From positions 1 to 64,000 of the forward strand of contig CALUTL010000009.1 in the NCBI GenBank assembly GCA_944323655.1: DNA of 64,000 bases. The letters are read 5' to 3'. Made by a program: the position numbers and the translations under genes. This DNA is from Candidatus Gastranaerophilales bacterium. Its GTDB lineage: Bacteria; Cyanobacteriota; Vampirovibrionia; Gastranaerophilales; Gastranaerophilaceae. Under the pieces are notes generated by a model. The model worked only from the letters and a program-made list of their open reading frames with translations. It did no database searches and was not told the DNA's origin. This document shows, piece after piece, positions 46,275 through 55,860 of this stretch (position 1 is its first letter; each line of letters starts with the position of its first letter).

Positions 46275-46461
46275 TATCTCCTTTCAGTTTTTATTACTCT
46301 CTACACTTATTATTATCACTCCGGTTTAACTTAAATCTTAATTCTTTAACCAAAATTTAACAATCCGCCTGAAAGGCAGTTGCAAGAATATTAATGAGCA
46401 GCTTAAAATAAGACTTTACAGAGCAGGTAAAGTTTTAAAGCTAAGTAGAAATTTTAAAAAC

Positions 46462-49248
46462 CTATTTTATTCTTTTCAAAGAAGAAAGGAAGTTATAATG
46501 CTCAACATCCCCGTCAACGGTTGTTAAAAACACCTGACAATCCTTATCATCAGCGCTTATCGGGGGCAGTTGAGAAAGCTCTGCGGCATAATAATGACTG
46601 TCGTTTCGGCTGCTTAACGGAACCCTGTTTGCAAGACTGTTGAGAGATATATTCCGTAAAAATCCAGAAAATCCCTTATCTTTGTTGCTTAATTTGGTAT
46701 AAATCCTTAAGGTTGCATCTTTTGTTTCAAGGTCATATCTTCCGACAACAAAAGCGCTTAACTGTTCGGCTCTGGATTTTATCATTATATTTTCAACGAC
46801 ATTATTTTTAAGTTTGAGTTCGCCTGAAATTTTATCAAAATTACCTTCCGGCACATTTATCAAATCCATAAACGTTGAGGGGCTAATCATCGCAAGCGGG
46901 TTTCTGAAAAGTGCCGCAAATTTAAGAACATATTCAACCAACCCGATTTTTTGAATTGTACCGTTATTTACTGCAAATTTAATTTCTCCGTTAAGTTTAA
47001 GACTGTCATCGGTATTAAGTGAAATCAAGCCGCTTGCCTTTCCTGAAATTTCTCTGGGAAGTGCAAGTAAAGATGTCGCCATTATATCGCTGTTTACGTC
47101 TTTAATTCCTAAGATAATTGAATATAAATGATTTTTTAAGTCGCATTCAATTTTGGCTGACGAAATCCCTTCAGCTATATCAAAGCGGTTTGAAACAACT
47201 TTAAGAAGGTTATTTTCATCAAGCGTCATATTTGCTCCGAGATTGGAGAACTTAATTTCCTTATAAGAACCCTCTGCAACGTGAAGAATACATCTTTTTA
47301 TAATCAACATTCCGGGGTTGAATGCCTCTTGTGACATATCTCCGTTTTCATCTTCAATGTCTGCTTCAGTTGCGGTTGCAAAAGCTTCTTTATTAACCTC
47401 GGTTGATACGGTCTGATTATTGAAAGAATTTAATATACGTTCAATATCAAGTTTATCAATTTTTAAAGTTATATTGTTAACGACAATCGGGAACAGCAGT
47501 TCATTTTTGAAATCTCCTGTAAATTCGTATCCTGCACGTCTGTAACGACCGTTTGCAGTAATTTTCACTGATTCTCCGGTTGTTTCAAGGTTTGCATGTT
47601 TCACAGAAAGCCTTTGAGCTGGAATTCTTATCCCGTCAAGTTCCATATTTCCTTTAATTTTTGGGACTTTACCGGTGTTTATATAATGTAGATTTCCCGC
47701 AATAGTTCCTTTTCTAAATACTTTTTGTTGTACAAAAAGGTTCAAAAATTCACTCGGCAAGGGATTTGGGATATTAAATCCGAAATCTTTTATTATACCT
47801 GCCATTGTGACGTTTCCGTTTAGAGTGAGAATAGGTTTAATCTTAGAACCTTTTTGGATAGTTTCGGCTATATAATATTCAATTGTTTCAATATTTATAT
47901 TGTCACCTTTAAAATGCATTATTGCGCGTGCGGCACGGTCGTAGCCTGTTGGGCTGAATGACATTCCGTCTACCAGAATATCATCGCCTTTCGGAAGCTT
48001 AAACAGCACTGTCAAATCCATTTTTTCGCCGAGAGCATCAAATATAATTCGTGTTCCGCCGCCTTTGCCGACAATCGTAAACGGGAAATTAACCACTTTT
48101 GAAAGATAATTTTCCGCAAATTCGTTAGTCGCAATTGTATCTATTGTGAAATTAGTTTTTGCGGTTTTAAAGTAATCGTAAATTCCGCCGTAAATTTTCA
48201 GTGTATTGGCTTTATCTTTACCGTAATAACCTTTCACATCAGAAAAAATTATGTCTTTGTTGTCAATATTAGCAACACCGGATTCAAGTTTTATCGGAAG
48301 GTTGTTAACCGGAATTAATGAGCAGCCGAAGTCATTCAAGGTAATTTTGCCTTTGATTTTTTTGTTATAAAGCACAACACTTGAGTCAAAACTTCCTCTT
48401 AAATCCTTAAATCCGGCAAGAAGTGTACTGCCATTGCTTATAATAAGGTTGGATTCGACAATATCTATAACGTCTTTTATATTAAAGTTCTTTGTCGAAA
48501 GCTTTAAAAAGTGATTCTTTTTATTGTCAGCATAAGCGTTAACACTAACATGCGATTTATTGATAAAAAACCCGAAATCTTTTATATGAAGCGCATGATC
48601 TTCTATAAAAATTCTGTCCCTGTCAGCGCTTGCAATAGTTATTTTCTTGTTATTTTTAGCAAATTCCGTAAAAACTTTAAAGTGAATATAATTTTTTACA
48701 TCTTGATTGTTTATTTCAAAATCCTTACCTCTCAAGCGTATAAAGGTATTTGCGTCAGGTTTGTAGGTAAATAAGCTTTCTTTAACAAACATTTTTGCAC
48801 TGAAAAGATCTATATTCCAATCAAATTCGCCTTTTTCTTCGGTTTCTTGCTTTTGCTCAGGAACAAGCGACATTGCTTTATTTACATCAACAAAAATATA
48901 ATCTGCGCCAAGTTCATTTATAATTATGTGTTTGTTAAAAATATCTTCAAAAGATAGTTTAATCCCAAAATTTTCAAGATTAACGACTTCAGCGCCGTCT
49001 TTTGTAATCAAAATTTTACCGACATTAAATCCGAGATATGGATTTAAAGCCGTTTTAAGCTCAGGCTTTTCAATCACAAGGTCAAGTCCGGCATGTTTTT
49101 TTAGAGTTTTTGAAACGAAGCTTGTTGTTTTTGGATTAGCGACAACAGACGGGAGAACTTTAACGTAAGTAAACGCAGAAAGTCCGCCAATGACAACTCC
49201 TGCTCCCAAAACTATTGATAATATTTTAACCGCTTTACCAACTTTCAT
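46462..49248 (-). CDS. AsmA-like envelope protein (AsmA/YhdP superfamily)
   Basis: 928 residues from the ATG at 49248 (AGGTGA upstream); a TTG five codons earlier is less likely. A single N-terminal membrane helix (ILSIVLGAGVVIGGLSAFTY) anchors a long periplasmic part of beta-repeats. The C-terminal part is AsmA-like (SGKASGLISLNTDDSLKLNG, then LKFAALFRNPLAMISPSTFMDL). Relatives bridge the inner and outer membranes and carry phospholipids. Gram-negative envelope and length fit that role. It is divergent from the WG-repeat gene 53 bases away. Confidence 0.78.
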   Translation of the reverse strand: MKVGKAVKILSIVLGAGVVIGGLSAFTYVKVLPSVVANPKTTSFVSKTLKKHAGLDLVIEKPELKTALNPYLGFNVGKILITKDGAEVVNLENFGIKLSFEDIFNKHIIINELGADYIFVDVNKAMSLVPEQKQETEEKGEFDWNIDLFSAKMFVKESLFTYKPDANTFIRLRGKDFEINNQDVKNYIHFKVFTEFAKNNKKITIASADRDRIFIEDHALHIKDFGFFINKSHVSVNAYADNKKNHFLKLSTKNFNIKDVIDIVESNLIISNGSTLLAGFKDLRGSFDSSVVLYNKKIKGKITLNDFGCSLIPVNNLPIKLESGVANIDNKDIIFSDVKGYYGKDKANTLKIYGGIYDYFKTAKTNFTIDTIATNEFAENYLSKVVNFPFTIVGKGGGTRIIFDALGEKMDLTVLFKLPKGDDILVDGMSFSPTGYDRAARAIMHFKGDNINIETIEYYIAETIQKGSKIKPILTLNGNVTMAGIIKDFGFNIPNPLPSEFLNLFVQQKVFRKGTIAGNLHYINTGKVPKIKGNMELDGIRIPAQRLSVKHANLETTGESVKITANGRYRRAGYEFTGDFKNELLFPIVVNNITLKIDKLDIERILNSFNNQTVSTEVNKEAFATATEADIEDENGDMSQEAFNPGMLIIKRCILHVAEGSYKEIKFSNLGANMTLDENNLLKVVSNRFDIAEGISSAKIECDLKNHLYSIILGIKDVNSDIMATSLLALPREISGKASGLISLNTDDSLKLNGEIKFAVNNGTIQKIGLVEYVLKFAALFRNPLAMISPSTFMDLINVPEGNFDKISGELKLKNNVVENIMIKSRAEQLSAFVVGRYDLETKDATLRIYTKLSNKDKGFSGFLRNISLNSLANRVPLSSRNDSHYYAAELSQLPPISADDKDCQVFLTTVDGDVEHYNFLSSLKRIK

Positions 49249-49279
49249 ATCTTCACCTGACAAAATTATAACATGAAAA

Positions 49280-49301
49280 AATTTTATGCTAAAATAATAT
49301 T
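49280..49301 (+). promoter_or_regulatory. Possible -10 box placed for a leaderless start
   Basis: TAAAAT ends six bases before the ATG at 49302, the same geometry as at 21722 and 53747. No convincing -35 hexamer at 17 bases, and no Shine-Dalgarno sequence, so this is weaker than the other two. Confidence 0.35.
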
Positions 49302-50207
49302 ATGAAAAAAGGTTTGTTATTAATATTGATATGTATTTTAATTCAAGGCGGGGCTTATGCTATTGATGGTTATGCCTCCAAAAATTCCATGTCAGATATT
49401 GAAGTATACAGTGATAACGGGAAATTCGGGCTTAGAACCAAATCCGAAGAAATAATTACGGAAGCCGAATACCAGAAGCTTATTCGACTTGGCGAAACTT
49501 CTTGGATTGTCCAAAAAAGGAATAAATTCGGAATAATGGATTGTGACGGGAATTTTATTATCAAGCCCAAATACAGACACGCAGAAAGAATTTTGGGTAA
49601 GTTTGTAAAACTCGGCAACGATAACGATTACGGGATCTACGATGAAAACGGCAACACCGTTGTTTCACCCGAATATTCAAAAATAAATCTTTTATTTGGC
49701 GGGATGTTTTTAACTTATAAAAATTACAAGTACGGTGTTGTTGATTTTCAGGGAAATCAACTTATCGACAATATATGTGATGATATTTACATGCCGCAGC
49801 CAAATATAATGCGAGTGGAATATCTGGGTAAATGGTATGAAATAGAACAGGTTTCGGCAGATACTCTCACACTTCCTTCCGACATAACAGATATCAAAAC
49901 AAACAGCAATTTCAAAATAACCGAGCTTATAACAAATCCTGTTCCTGCTGCGGGATATTCGGCAGTTACGGCAACAGATTACTTCTTGAAACTGTTTTCA
50001 TCAATTTCTCCGGCTTACGAAGATACAATTGATGAACTTATGCTTTCAAAAGGGGCGGATACTGTTAATATTTTTATGAGAGCAAGCTGGATTCCGAAAT
50101 TCCCGTTTACCTACGCAAAAAATTATTACCGAAATGTCAGAACTCCGAATAACGGCCCTCTTTCCGATGTTAAAAAAGAGCTTATGCAGCAGATTAACGA
50201 AAATTAA
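49302..50207 (+). CDS. Secreted WG-repeat protein
   Basis: 301 residues. A signal peptide (LLLILICILIQGGAYA) is followed by about four WG/KWG-type repeats (residues ~35-160), recognisable by KFGIMDCDGNFIIKPKYRHA, DYGIYDENGNTVVSPEYSKI and KYGVVDFQGNQLID. The remaining ~140 residues have no family I know. WG repeats form beta modules of unclear function in exported proteins. It lies divergent from the AsmA-like gene and may be leaderless. Confidence 0.8.
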   Translation: MKKGLLLILICILIQGGAYAIDGYASKNSMSDIEVYSDNGKFGLRTKSEEIITEAEYQKLIRLGETSWIVQKRNKFGIMDCDGNFIIKPKYRHAERILGKFVKLGNDNDYGIYDENGNTVVSPEYSKINLLFGGMFLTYKNYKYGVVDFQGNQLIDNICDDIYMPQPNIMRVEYLGKWYEIEQVSADTLTLPSDITDIKTNSNFKITELITNPVPAAGYSAVTATDYFLKLFSSISPAYEDTIDELMLSKGADTVNIFMRASWIPKFPFTYAKNYYRNVRTPNNGPLSDVKKELMQQINEN

Positions 50208-50282
50208 TTTTTATAACAAAATTTCTTTTTATGGTATTATATCTGTGTAGGATAATTTTGTTTTCTGTAAAGGAGTAATATT

Positions 50283-52196
50283 TTGAGAATTTCACCAATT
50301 TCGCGTGCTGTTGCATTTGGCAGCCGTCCGTTAAACATTGAGGAACAGAAGGAATACGAAAGTATTTTAAAACAGGGTAAGGAGATTATAGGATTAACAG
50401 GGCATGACATATTTATAATGCCGTCACAAAGTCTTCCGCAAGCACCGGACAAAAACACAGGTATCGGTCATTTGACCTCTAAAACCGAACAGGAATACAT
50501 TAAATATATGCACACAATGCTCGGTTTTAATGTTTTGGAGGATTTACCCTCAGGGCAGATTGAACCTTACCCGAACGACTTTTATTGCAATTACAGAAGC
50601 ACCTCAATTGCTCTCGGAGATCATCAAATAAATCCGTTCTTACTGACGACTCCGGAATATTCAAACCTTTTAACCGAAGATGAAGCAGCCGGAATTGTCA
50701 AATCTAACACTAGAAATAACAACGAACGATTTGCAAATTTCCAAAACATAATGGGCGAAGACGGCGGAATGGATAAAGCGTTAAAAAAAGCTTACGAAAG
50801 ATTTGAACAGCTTGAAGATTCTACCCCCCTAAAACAAGCTTATAAAAAATTTAAGGACCAGAACAACGAATGGATAGATTTTCTGTATAAAGATAAAGGT
50901 GAATTTTTTAAATTCAAACAATTTTTAGCGGAAGATCATCTTCAAAAATCAAGAAAATTTTTAAATTCAATAGGAGTAAAATACTGCGGGGACTGTCTTA
51001 TCGGCGCAACAGACGATGAAGTAAAAGCTAAAATGTTAGCGTTTGACCTGGATAATTCATTAGGCTGGGTGCTTCCGATACCGAAATTTAAAGATATGGA
51101 AAACGAAAACACTGATGCTCACAGATATTTAAAATACAAAGTGCAAAATATGGCACGGCGATATGACATGATTAGATTTGATGTAGGCTGGGCTTATGTT
51201 CAGCCAAGACTAATTAGTAACAAAGATAATTCAAAAATAGAAAAGCCGTATTTTGGGGATAAGATTTTGACTCTTATAGAAAACTGGGTTAAAGAAGTAA
51301 AAGGAGAAGATTATGATCCTAAAAATCTTATATGGGAATTTGAAGCCGGCCCCGACGACTTTGAATGGGAAAAAGACGGAAAAGTTATAGATCCGATAAA
51401 CAAAAGAGTAAAAATTCTAAGTACAATGTACATGTCAAACAACTGGGGATCAAATGAAGCTTATGCAAGGCGCGGATTTGATCCTGAGTATTCGATAGTA
51501 GGTGTCGGGAATCATGATCATCAACCGCTTGCCGAAATAGCAAACAATGTTCCTTACCCTATTAAAGGCGCAGACGGCAACGTCAGTTATACAAATCCTA
51601 AAGCTGATTCCATCGAACCGTTAGCAAAACTATTTAATACAGACACAGATTTAGTGAATGTTCCTGAAGAATACGCAAAGGCAAAAGCAGCCGAAGCAAT
51701 GACAGGCAAAAACACAATGTCTTTCTTTATGGATACATTCGGCTATAAAGTACGTTTTGACAAGCACGGTTTTAATTGCGACGACACACCGACCGAAAAT
51801 TATGCTCATAAAATTCTTTATGATTTCAAAAAGCAATATCACGAAGCAGTCGAAAGCGGTTACGGGGCAAATAAAATGGATTCGCTTGAAAAAATCTTTA
51901 AAGCAAGAGGGTTAGATAAAAAGCATCCTGTTTTATATGCTTCAATAGTAAAATACAGAGATTTTCTTTACGAACAAATACCGCCAGCGGAAATTGTTTC
52001 ATTAGAAAATCTTCTTGAAAACACTGAAGAAACCTCTTTAAAAACAAAGGTTAAAAACAGATATCTTCTGCCTATAATAGCAGCAGGTGCTGTAATACTC
52101 GGTGCCGGAGCTTATTATTATACAAAACAGCATGAAAAATCAGCTTCATCAGCAGTATCAAATTCACAAAGGCCTAGTCTTGTTCAATCCGCTTAA
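50283..52196 (+). CDS. malQ: GH77 4-alpha-glucanotransferase with leader motif and C-terminal membrane helix
   Basis: 637 residues, starting with TTG behind a strong AAAGGAG. The opening MRISPISRAVAFGSRPLN carries the Asn/Phe-Gly-type leader. The GH77 core shows IRFDVGWAYVQP (nucleophile Asp), LIWEFEAGPDDFEW (acid/base Glu) and VGVGNHDHQP (third Asp), so it should be active in moving maltooligosaccharides. After the catalytic core, a hydrophobic helix (LLPIIAAGAVILGAGAYYYT) near the C-terminus suggests membrane attachment, unusual for MalQ. It differs clearly from the second GH77 enzyme at 59087. Confidence 0.85.
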   Translation: MRISPISRAVAFGSRPLNIEEQKEYESILKQGKEIIGLTGHDIFIMPSQSLPQAPDKNTGIGHLTSKTEQEYIKYMHTMLGFNVLEDLPSGQIEPYPNDFYCNYRSTSIALGDHQINPFLLTTPEYSNLLTEDEAAGIVKSNTRNNNERFANFQNIMGEDGGMDKALKKAYERFEQLEDSTPLKQAYKKFKDQNNEWIDFLYKDKGEFFKFKQFLAEDHLQKSRKFLNSIGVKYCGDCLIGATDDEVKAKMLAFDLDNSLGWVLPIPKFKDMENENTDAHRYLKYKVQNMARRYDMIRFDVGWAYVQPRLISNKDNSKIEKPYFGDKILTLIENWVKEVKGEDYDPKNLIWEFEAGPDDFEWEKDGKVIDPINKRVKILSTMYMSNNWGSNEAYARRGFDPEYSIVGVGNHDHQPLAEIANNVPYPIKGADGNVSYTNPKADSIEPLAKLFNTDTDLVNVPEEYAKAKAAEAMTGKNTMSFFMDTFGYKVRFDKHGFNCDDTPTENYAHKILYDFKKQYHEAVESGYGANKMDSLEKIFKARGLDKKHPVLYASIVKYRDFLYEQIPPAEIVSLENLLENTEETSLKTKVKNRYLLPIIAAGAVILGAGAYYYTKQHEKSASSAVSNSQRPSLVQSA

Positions 52197-52255
52197 TTAT
52201 ATTTTTAAGAAAATCTTTTTGTGATATCATTAGATAAAGCGGGGGAGTAAAATTC

Positions 52256-53026
52256 ATGAAAAAAGTTTTATTTGCAGCATTGATATTGGCACTTACGGGT
52301 GGAAACGTATATGCTTATCAAGTTGATCAGGCAGTGTTGAATACAATCAAAAACCTCCAAATCATAGACTACAATCCTTCGACGAAAATCTGGTCAAGAA
52401 ATCTCGGACTTGGGCATGAAGTTTTTAAGAAGCATATTTCAATCGGTTCCGGAAGCTATACCGAATTCACATGCGAAGATAAAACTTTTGAACTTAATAC
52501 AACCTACGAATTTTTATATTACGGTCGTTTGTATGCTTACAGCGCACATATGCTCAAATTCTTTGAATTGCTTTATGACGGAGAAACAATTAACACAAGA
52601 GAACTTTCAAAAGAGGAAGTTCAGCAGTTGTTTCCTGATGTAAAAATTCTGCTTGTATCAGAATTTAAAGATGACAAAATAGAAGTTACTTTGCCGATAT
52701 TCAGGCGTCGTGCATTTATGATATTAAACGACACTAACAGAGATTTTTATAAATATCAGTTTGAATTTTACAACCCGGAAAACAAGCTTTTTAACAACAT
52801 ATTTGAGCTTAGGATGCCAAGAACAATGGTGTTTTCACATTTCAGAAGCAAAAACAAACTGTTTCCGAAGCTTCAAGTAAAAGTAAAGCCTGTAAGAAAA
52901 GATACTGAAGCCGAAAATTACAAAGAAATTTACGGGAATTACGTTGAAACCACTCCCGAAGTTCAGGAAAACACACCAAAAGCTCAGCCAATGGATGATC
53001 CGGGAATTGATGATAACGATTTTTAA
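52256..53026 (+). CDS. Secreted hypothetical protein
   Basis: 256 residues. Clear signal peptide (VLFAALILALTGGNVYA). The mature part is beta-rich and aromatic with no family I recognise (YEFLYYGRLYAYSAHM, VTLPIFRRRAFMILND). It ends in an acidic Pro-rich tail (DDPGIDDNDF). A very strong GGGGGAG ribosome-binding site precedes the ATG. It lies alone downstream of the GH77 gene. Confidence 0.75.
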   Translation: MKKVLFAALILALTGGNVYAYQVDQAVLNTIKNLQIIDYNPSTKIWSRNLGLGHEVFKKHISIGSGSYTEFTCEDKTFELNTTYEFLYYGRLYAYSAHMLKFFELLYDGETINTRELSKEEVQQLFPDVKILLVSEFKDDKIEVTLPIFRRRAFMILNDTNRDFYKYQFEFYNPENKLFNNIFELRMPRTMVFSHFRSKNKLFPKLQVKVKPVRKDTEAENYKEIYGNYVETTPEVQENTPKAQPMDDPGIDDNDF

Positions 53027-53051
53027 TCAAAAGGTAAAAAAATAGCCAAAA

Positions 53052-53516
53052 TTAAGAATCCGATTTTTGTTTTTGCGCAATCATTTCCTCAACAATTTGG
53101 GCTGCAAACCCTATAAAATTTTCACACGGGCGGTTTTTGTAATATTCTTGAGTCCGCTTAGACGGAATCGGTGAATCCTGTTTTTCTTCAAGCCCAAGCA
53201 ATTCACGGCAAATGATTGTATCGTATTTTTGTTTAAATTTTTCGGCAAGTTCTTGGATAAGAGCATAATGCCGAGCTTTAATTTCGTCATTATCAGGCGA
53301 AGTATATCCGTATAAAATTCCGGCAATCATAAACATAGCACTCACCGCCCCGCAAACTTCTCTTAGTCTTCCCATACCGCCGCCAAAGGAAGATGAAAGT
53401 TTAAGGGCATCTTCAAACTTCATGCCTGTTTCATCGCAAAACGTGCAAAAAACCGACTGTGCGCAGTTATAACCGCTTCTGAATAATTCTCTTGCTCTTT
53501 TTTCTTTTTCACTCAT
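53052..53516 (-). CDS. C_GCAxxG_C_C family putative redox protein
   Basis: 154 residues. It has the family pattern of spaced Cys: NCAQSVFCTFC near the start, FGGGMGRLREVCGAVSAMF in the middle, IICRELLG and NRPCENF at the end. Members are thought to be redox-active or metal-binding. The function of this one is unknown. Single gene, convergent with the preceding secreted protein. Confidence 0.85.
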   Translation of the reverse strand: MSEKEKRARELFRSGYNCAQSVFCTFCDETGMKFEDALKLSSSFGGGMGRLREVCGAVSAMFMIAGILYGYTSPDNDEIKARHYALIQELAEKFKQKYDTIICRELLGLEEKQDSPIPSKRTQEYYKNRPCENFIGFAAQIVEEMIAQKQKSDS

Positions 53517-53711
53517 AAGAAGATTTTACAACAAAAAGAAATGAAAAGAGCCCTTAAACAGAGCTCGTTGGAATTAAGAATAGCTGGAAGTATGAAAAAG
53601 ATTTAACTATATTAAACGTTCATAGTATTGCAAATACAATTAGCCACTTGTGTAATATTTCAAATATGCAAAACACTTTAATTTATCCTTAAAGTTTTAT
53701 TTCTTAAAATA

Positions 53712-53740
53712 TTTACCTACGTGAATTCTTGGATTATAAT
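53712..53740 (+). promoter_or_regulatory. Promoter giving a probable leaderless mRNA for the TagA-like gene
   Basis: TTTACC (53712-53717), an exact 17-base spacer and a perfect TATAAT (53735-53740). The ATG at 53747 falls at the expected transcription start, with no ribosome-binding site between. Confidence 0.65.
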
Positions 53741-53746
53741 GGCGGT

Positions 53747-54457
53747 ATGGAAAGAGAACTTGTAAAACTTCAAAATTTGCCAATCGACACTTTTACATTT
53801 GACGAGGCGCTTGAATACACAAAAAAAGGGCAGGTAATCACAATAAATCCCGAGATGATTTTTTATGCCTCAAAGCATCCGGAATTTGCGAATATAATAA
53901 AGGAAGCCGAACTTGTAATTCCTGACGGAATCGGAGTTCAAATCGGATTAAAAATCTTAGGGCATAATGTCAGAAGAATTGCGGGAATAGAATTCGGGAG
54001 AAAAATTCTTGAAAAATATTCAGCCGAAAACAAAACCTGTGCGCTAATCGGTGCAAAGCCCGAGGTTATAGAAAAAGCGGTTGAAAATTTACAAAAAGAG
54101 GTTAAAAATATCAATATAGTTTACTCGCATGACGGATATTTCAAGGATGACAGTGAAATTTTAAATAATTTAACCGCAAGATGTCCTGATGTTGTTTTAA
54201 CAGCGCTAGGCGCCCCAAAGCAGGAGGAATTTAATTACAAAGCGAAGAAACTTCTTCCAAACACTCTATTTATCGGAGTCGGCGGAAGTTTTGACGTATG
54301 GGCGGGTGTTGTGAAAAGAGCTCCGAAAATTTATCAAAAATTAGGAATTGAATGGCTATACCGAACAGTTAAAGAACCTAAGCGATTTAGAAGAATATTT
54401 CCGACATTACCGCTATTTGTAATAAAAGTTTTAAAAGAAAGAATAATAGGAGTATAA
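53747..54457 (+). CDS. WecG/TagA/CpsF family glycosyltransferase
   Basis: 236 residues from the ATG at 53747; an in-frame TTG at 53729 lies within the promoter and is unlikely. Motifs of the family are clear: VITINPEMIFYASKHPEF, VIPDGIGVQIGLKILG, RIAGIEFGRKILE, VLTALGAPKQEEF and GVGGSFDVWAGVVKRAPK, with LGIEWLYRTVKEPKRFRRI near the end. These enzymes add N-acetylmannosamine(-uronate) to undecaprenyl-PP-GlcNAc at the inner membrane. It is first in an operon-like run with the transketolase N-half 3 bases downstream. Confidence 0.92.
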   Translation: MERELVKLQNLPIDTFTFDEALEYTKKGQVITINPEMIFYASKHPEFANIIKEAELVIPDGIGVQIGLKILGHNVRRIAGIEFGRKILEKYSAENKTCALIGAKPEVIEKAVENLQKEVKNINIVYSHDGYFKDDSEILNNLTARCPDVVLTALGAPKQEEFNYKAKKLLPNTLFIGVGGSFDVWAGVVKRAPKIYQKLGIEWLYRTVKEPKRFRRIFPTLPLFVIKVLKERIIGV

Positions 54458-54460
54458 AAT

Positions 54461-55285
54461 ATGCTTACTGATACAGAAATAAAAGAAATTAAAGCTCTCT
54501 GCAAAGAAACCAGACAAAATATAATAAAAATGGTTTACAATGCATCTTCCGGACACATCGGCGGGTCATTATCAGCAGTTGAACTGTTAACGGTTCTTTT
54601 TCACAAATGTATAAACAACATTCCTCAGTGGCACAGATCCAATGATTTTGACAAAAGAGACAGATTTGTATTATCCAAAGGGCATATTTCACCTGCTTAT
54701 TATTCGGTACTTTCTCAGCTGGGGTATTTTGAAAAAGAAGAACTTATGACCTTTAGAAAATTCGGAAGCAGGCTTCAGGGGCATCCGACGCCTTTATGTC
54801 CGGGTGTAGAAGTTGCGACGGGATCTTTAGGTCAAGGATTGTCAATCGCCTGCGGAATTGCGCTTGCGCTTAAACTAAATCAAAATAGATCAAATGTTTT
54901 CGTGCTTTTGGGTGACGGTGAACTTCAGGAAGGAAGTATTTGGGAAGGATTTATGAACGCTTCACACCGCAAACTTGACAATCTTGTTGCAATAATTGAC
55001 AGAAACAGACTTCAAATTGACGGGGAAACCGAAAAAATCAAATCACTGGATCCGTTGGATGAAAAACTGAAAGCTTTTGGCTGGGATGTAACAGAAATTG
55101 ACGGACACGATATTGAAGCCATTTACGATGCAATAGAAAAAGCGAAGAAAAACACCCGTCCGACCGCAATAATAGCAAATACAATCAAAGGCAAAGGTGT
55201 AAGCTTTATGGAAAACAACGCAGGCTGGCATGGAAAAGCTCCTAAGAAAGAAGAATTTGAAAAAGCAATGCAGGAACTTGCTTAA
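54461..55285 (+). CDS. Transketolase N-terminal (TPP pyrophosphate-binding) subunit
   Basis: 274 residues. It has GHIGGSLSAVELLTVLF, SKGHISPAYYSVLSQLGYF, TGSLGQGLSIACGIALALKL and the TPP motif GDGELQEGSIWEGFMNASHRK. This is only the first half of a transketolase; split transketolases need a C-terminal (pyrimidine-binding) subunit, which is not next to it. The following genes are a YhcH-like protein and a DXS-like enzyme. The partner may lie elsewhere, or the DXS-like protein's C-terminal half might serve, which is speculative. Confidence 0.88.
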   Translation: MLTDTEIKEIKALCKETRQNIIKMVYNASSGHIGGSLSAVELLTVLFHKCINNIPQWHRSNDFDKRDRFVLSKGHISPAYYSVLSQLGYFEKEELMTFRKFGSRLQGHPTPLCPGVEVATGSLGQGLSIACGIALALKLNQNRSNVFVLLGDGELQEGSIWEGFMNASHRKLDNLVAIIDRNRLQIDGETEKIKSLDPLDEKLKAFGWDVTEIDGHDIEAIYDAIEKAKKNTRPTAIIANTIKGKGVSFMENNAGWHGKAPKKEEFEKAMQELA

Positions 55286-55299
55286 AAAAAAGAGGGAAA

Positions 55300-55743
55300 A
55301 TGATTTACGATAAAATAGAAAACATTGATTTGTACAATATAGATAAATCCGCCGTTGAATTTATAAAAAACTTGACCGGAGATGAGGAATGCAAAAGGTA
55401 CGAAATTTCTGATAAAATTTACGCAAATATTGAGGAATACCGGACAAAAGAGTGTGGTTATTTTGAAGCTCATCAAAAATATGCAGATATACAGCTTCTT
55501 TTAACCGGAGAAGAAACAATAGAATACACATCTCTTGACGGATTAGAAATAAAGGACGCCTACAATGCTGAGAGAGATATAGCATTTTTCTATGACGGAA
55601 CTAATCCTGTAATAAAACTTCCGCTAAAGAAAGGCTTTTTTGCATTGTTGAACCCAGAAGAAGCTCATAAGCCTCAATTAATCACATCAGCCTCTTGCAA
55701 AGTGAAAAAGGTTGTCGTAAAGATTGCCAAAAACAGATACTAA
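55300..55743 (+). CDS. YhcH/YjgK/YiaL family protein
   Basis: 147 residues, full length. Family strings are YEISDKIYANIEEYRTKE, FEAHQKYADIQLLLTGEETI and LLNPEEAHKPQL, a cupin-like beta barrel with metal-binding Glu/His positions. Members are linked to sugar or sialic-acid use (beta-galactosidase beta-subunit-like). AGAGGG lies before the ATG. It is 14 bases after the transketolase subunit, probably in the same operon. Confidence 0.87.
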   Translation: MIYDKIENIDLYNIDKSAVEFIKNLTGDEECKRYEISDKIYANIEEYRTKECGYFEAHQKYADIQLLLTGEETIEYTSLDGLEIKDAYNAERDIAFFYDGTNPVIKLPLKKGFFALLNPEEAHKPQLITSASCKVKKVVVKIAKNRY

Positions 55744-55793
55744 AATCATAGCCGTTACAATTTGTTTTGATACAGCAGCAAAAGAAATAACTC

Positions 55794-55824
55794 TTGACTG
55801 ATAGCAGCTCTCAAAAGTTATAAT
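55794..55824 (+). promoter_or_regulatory. Putative promoter of the DXS-like gene
   Basis: TTGACT (55794-55799) and a perfect TATAAT (55819-55824) in the 117-base gap. The spacer is 19 bases, longer than optimal. A strong AAGGAG lies before the GTG start. Confidence 0.45.
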
Positions 55825-55860
55825 TTAAGAGTAGCAAAAAATAATAAGGAGAAGATAGCC

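Noticed and set aside
46275-46330. CIRCE heat-shock operator before hsp20
   Set aside because: No TTAGCACTC-N9-GAGTGCTAA inverted repeat; only a loose GAGTG-like string.
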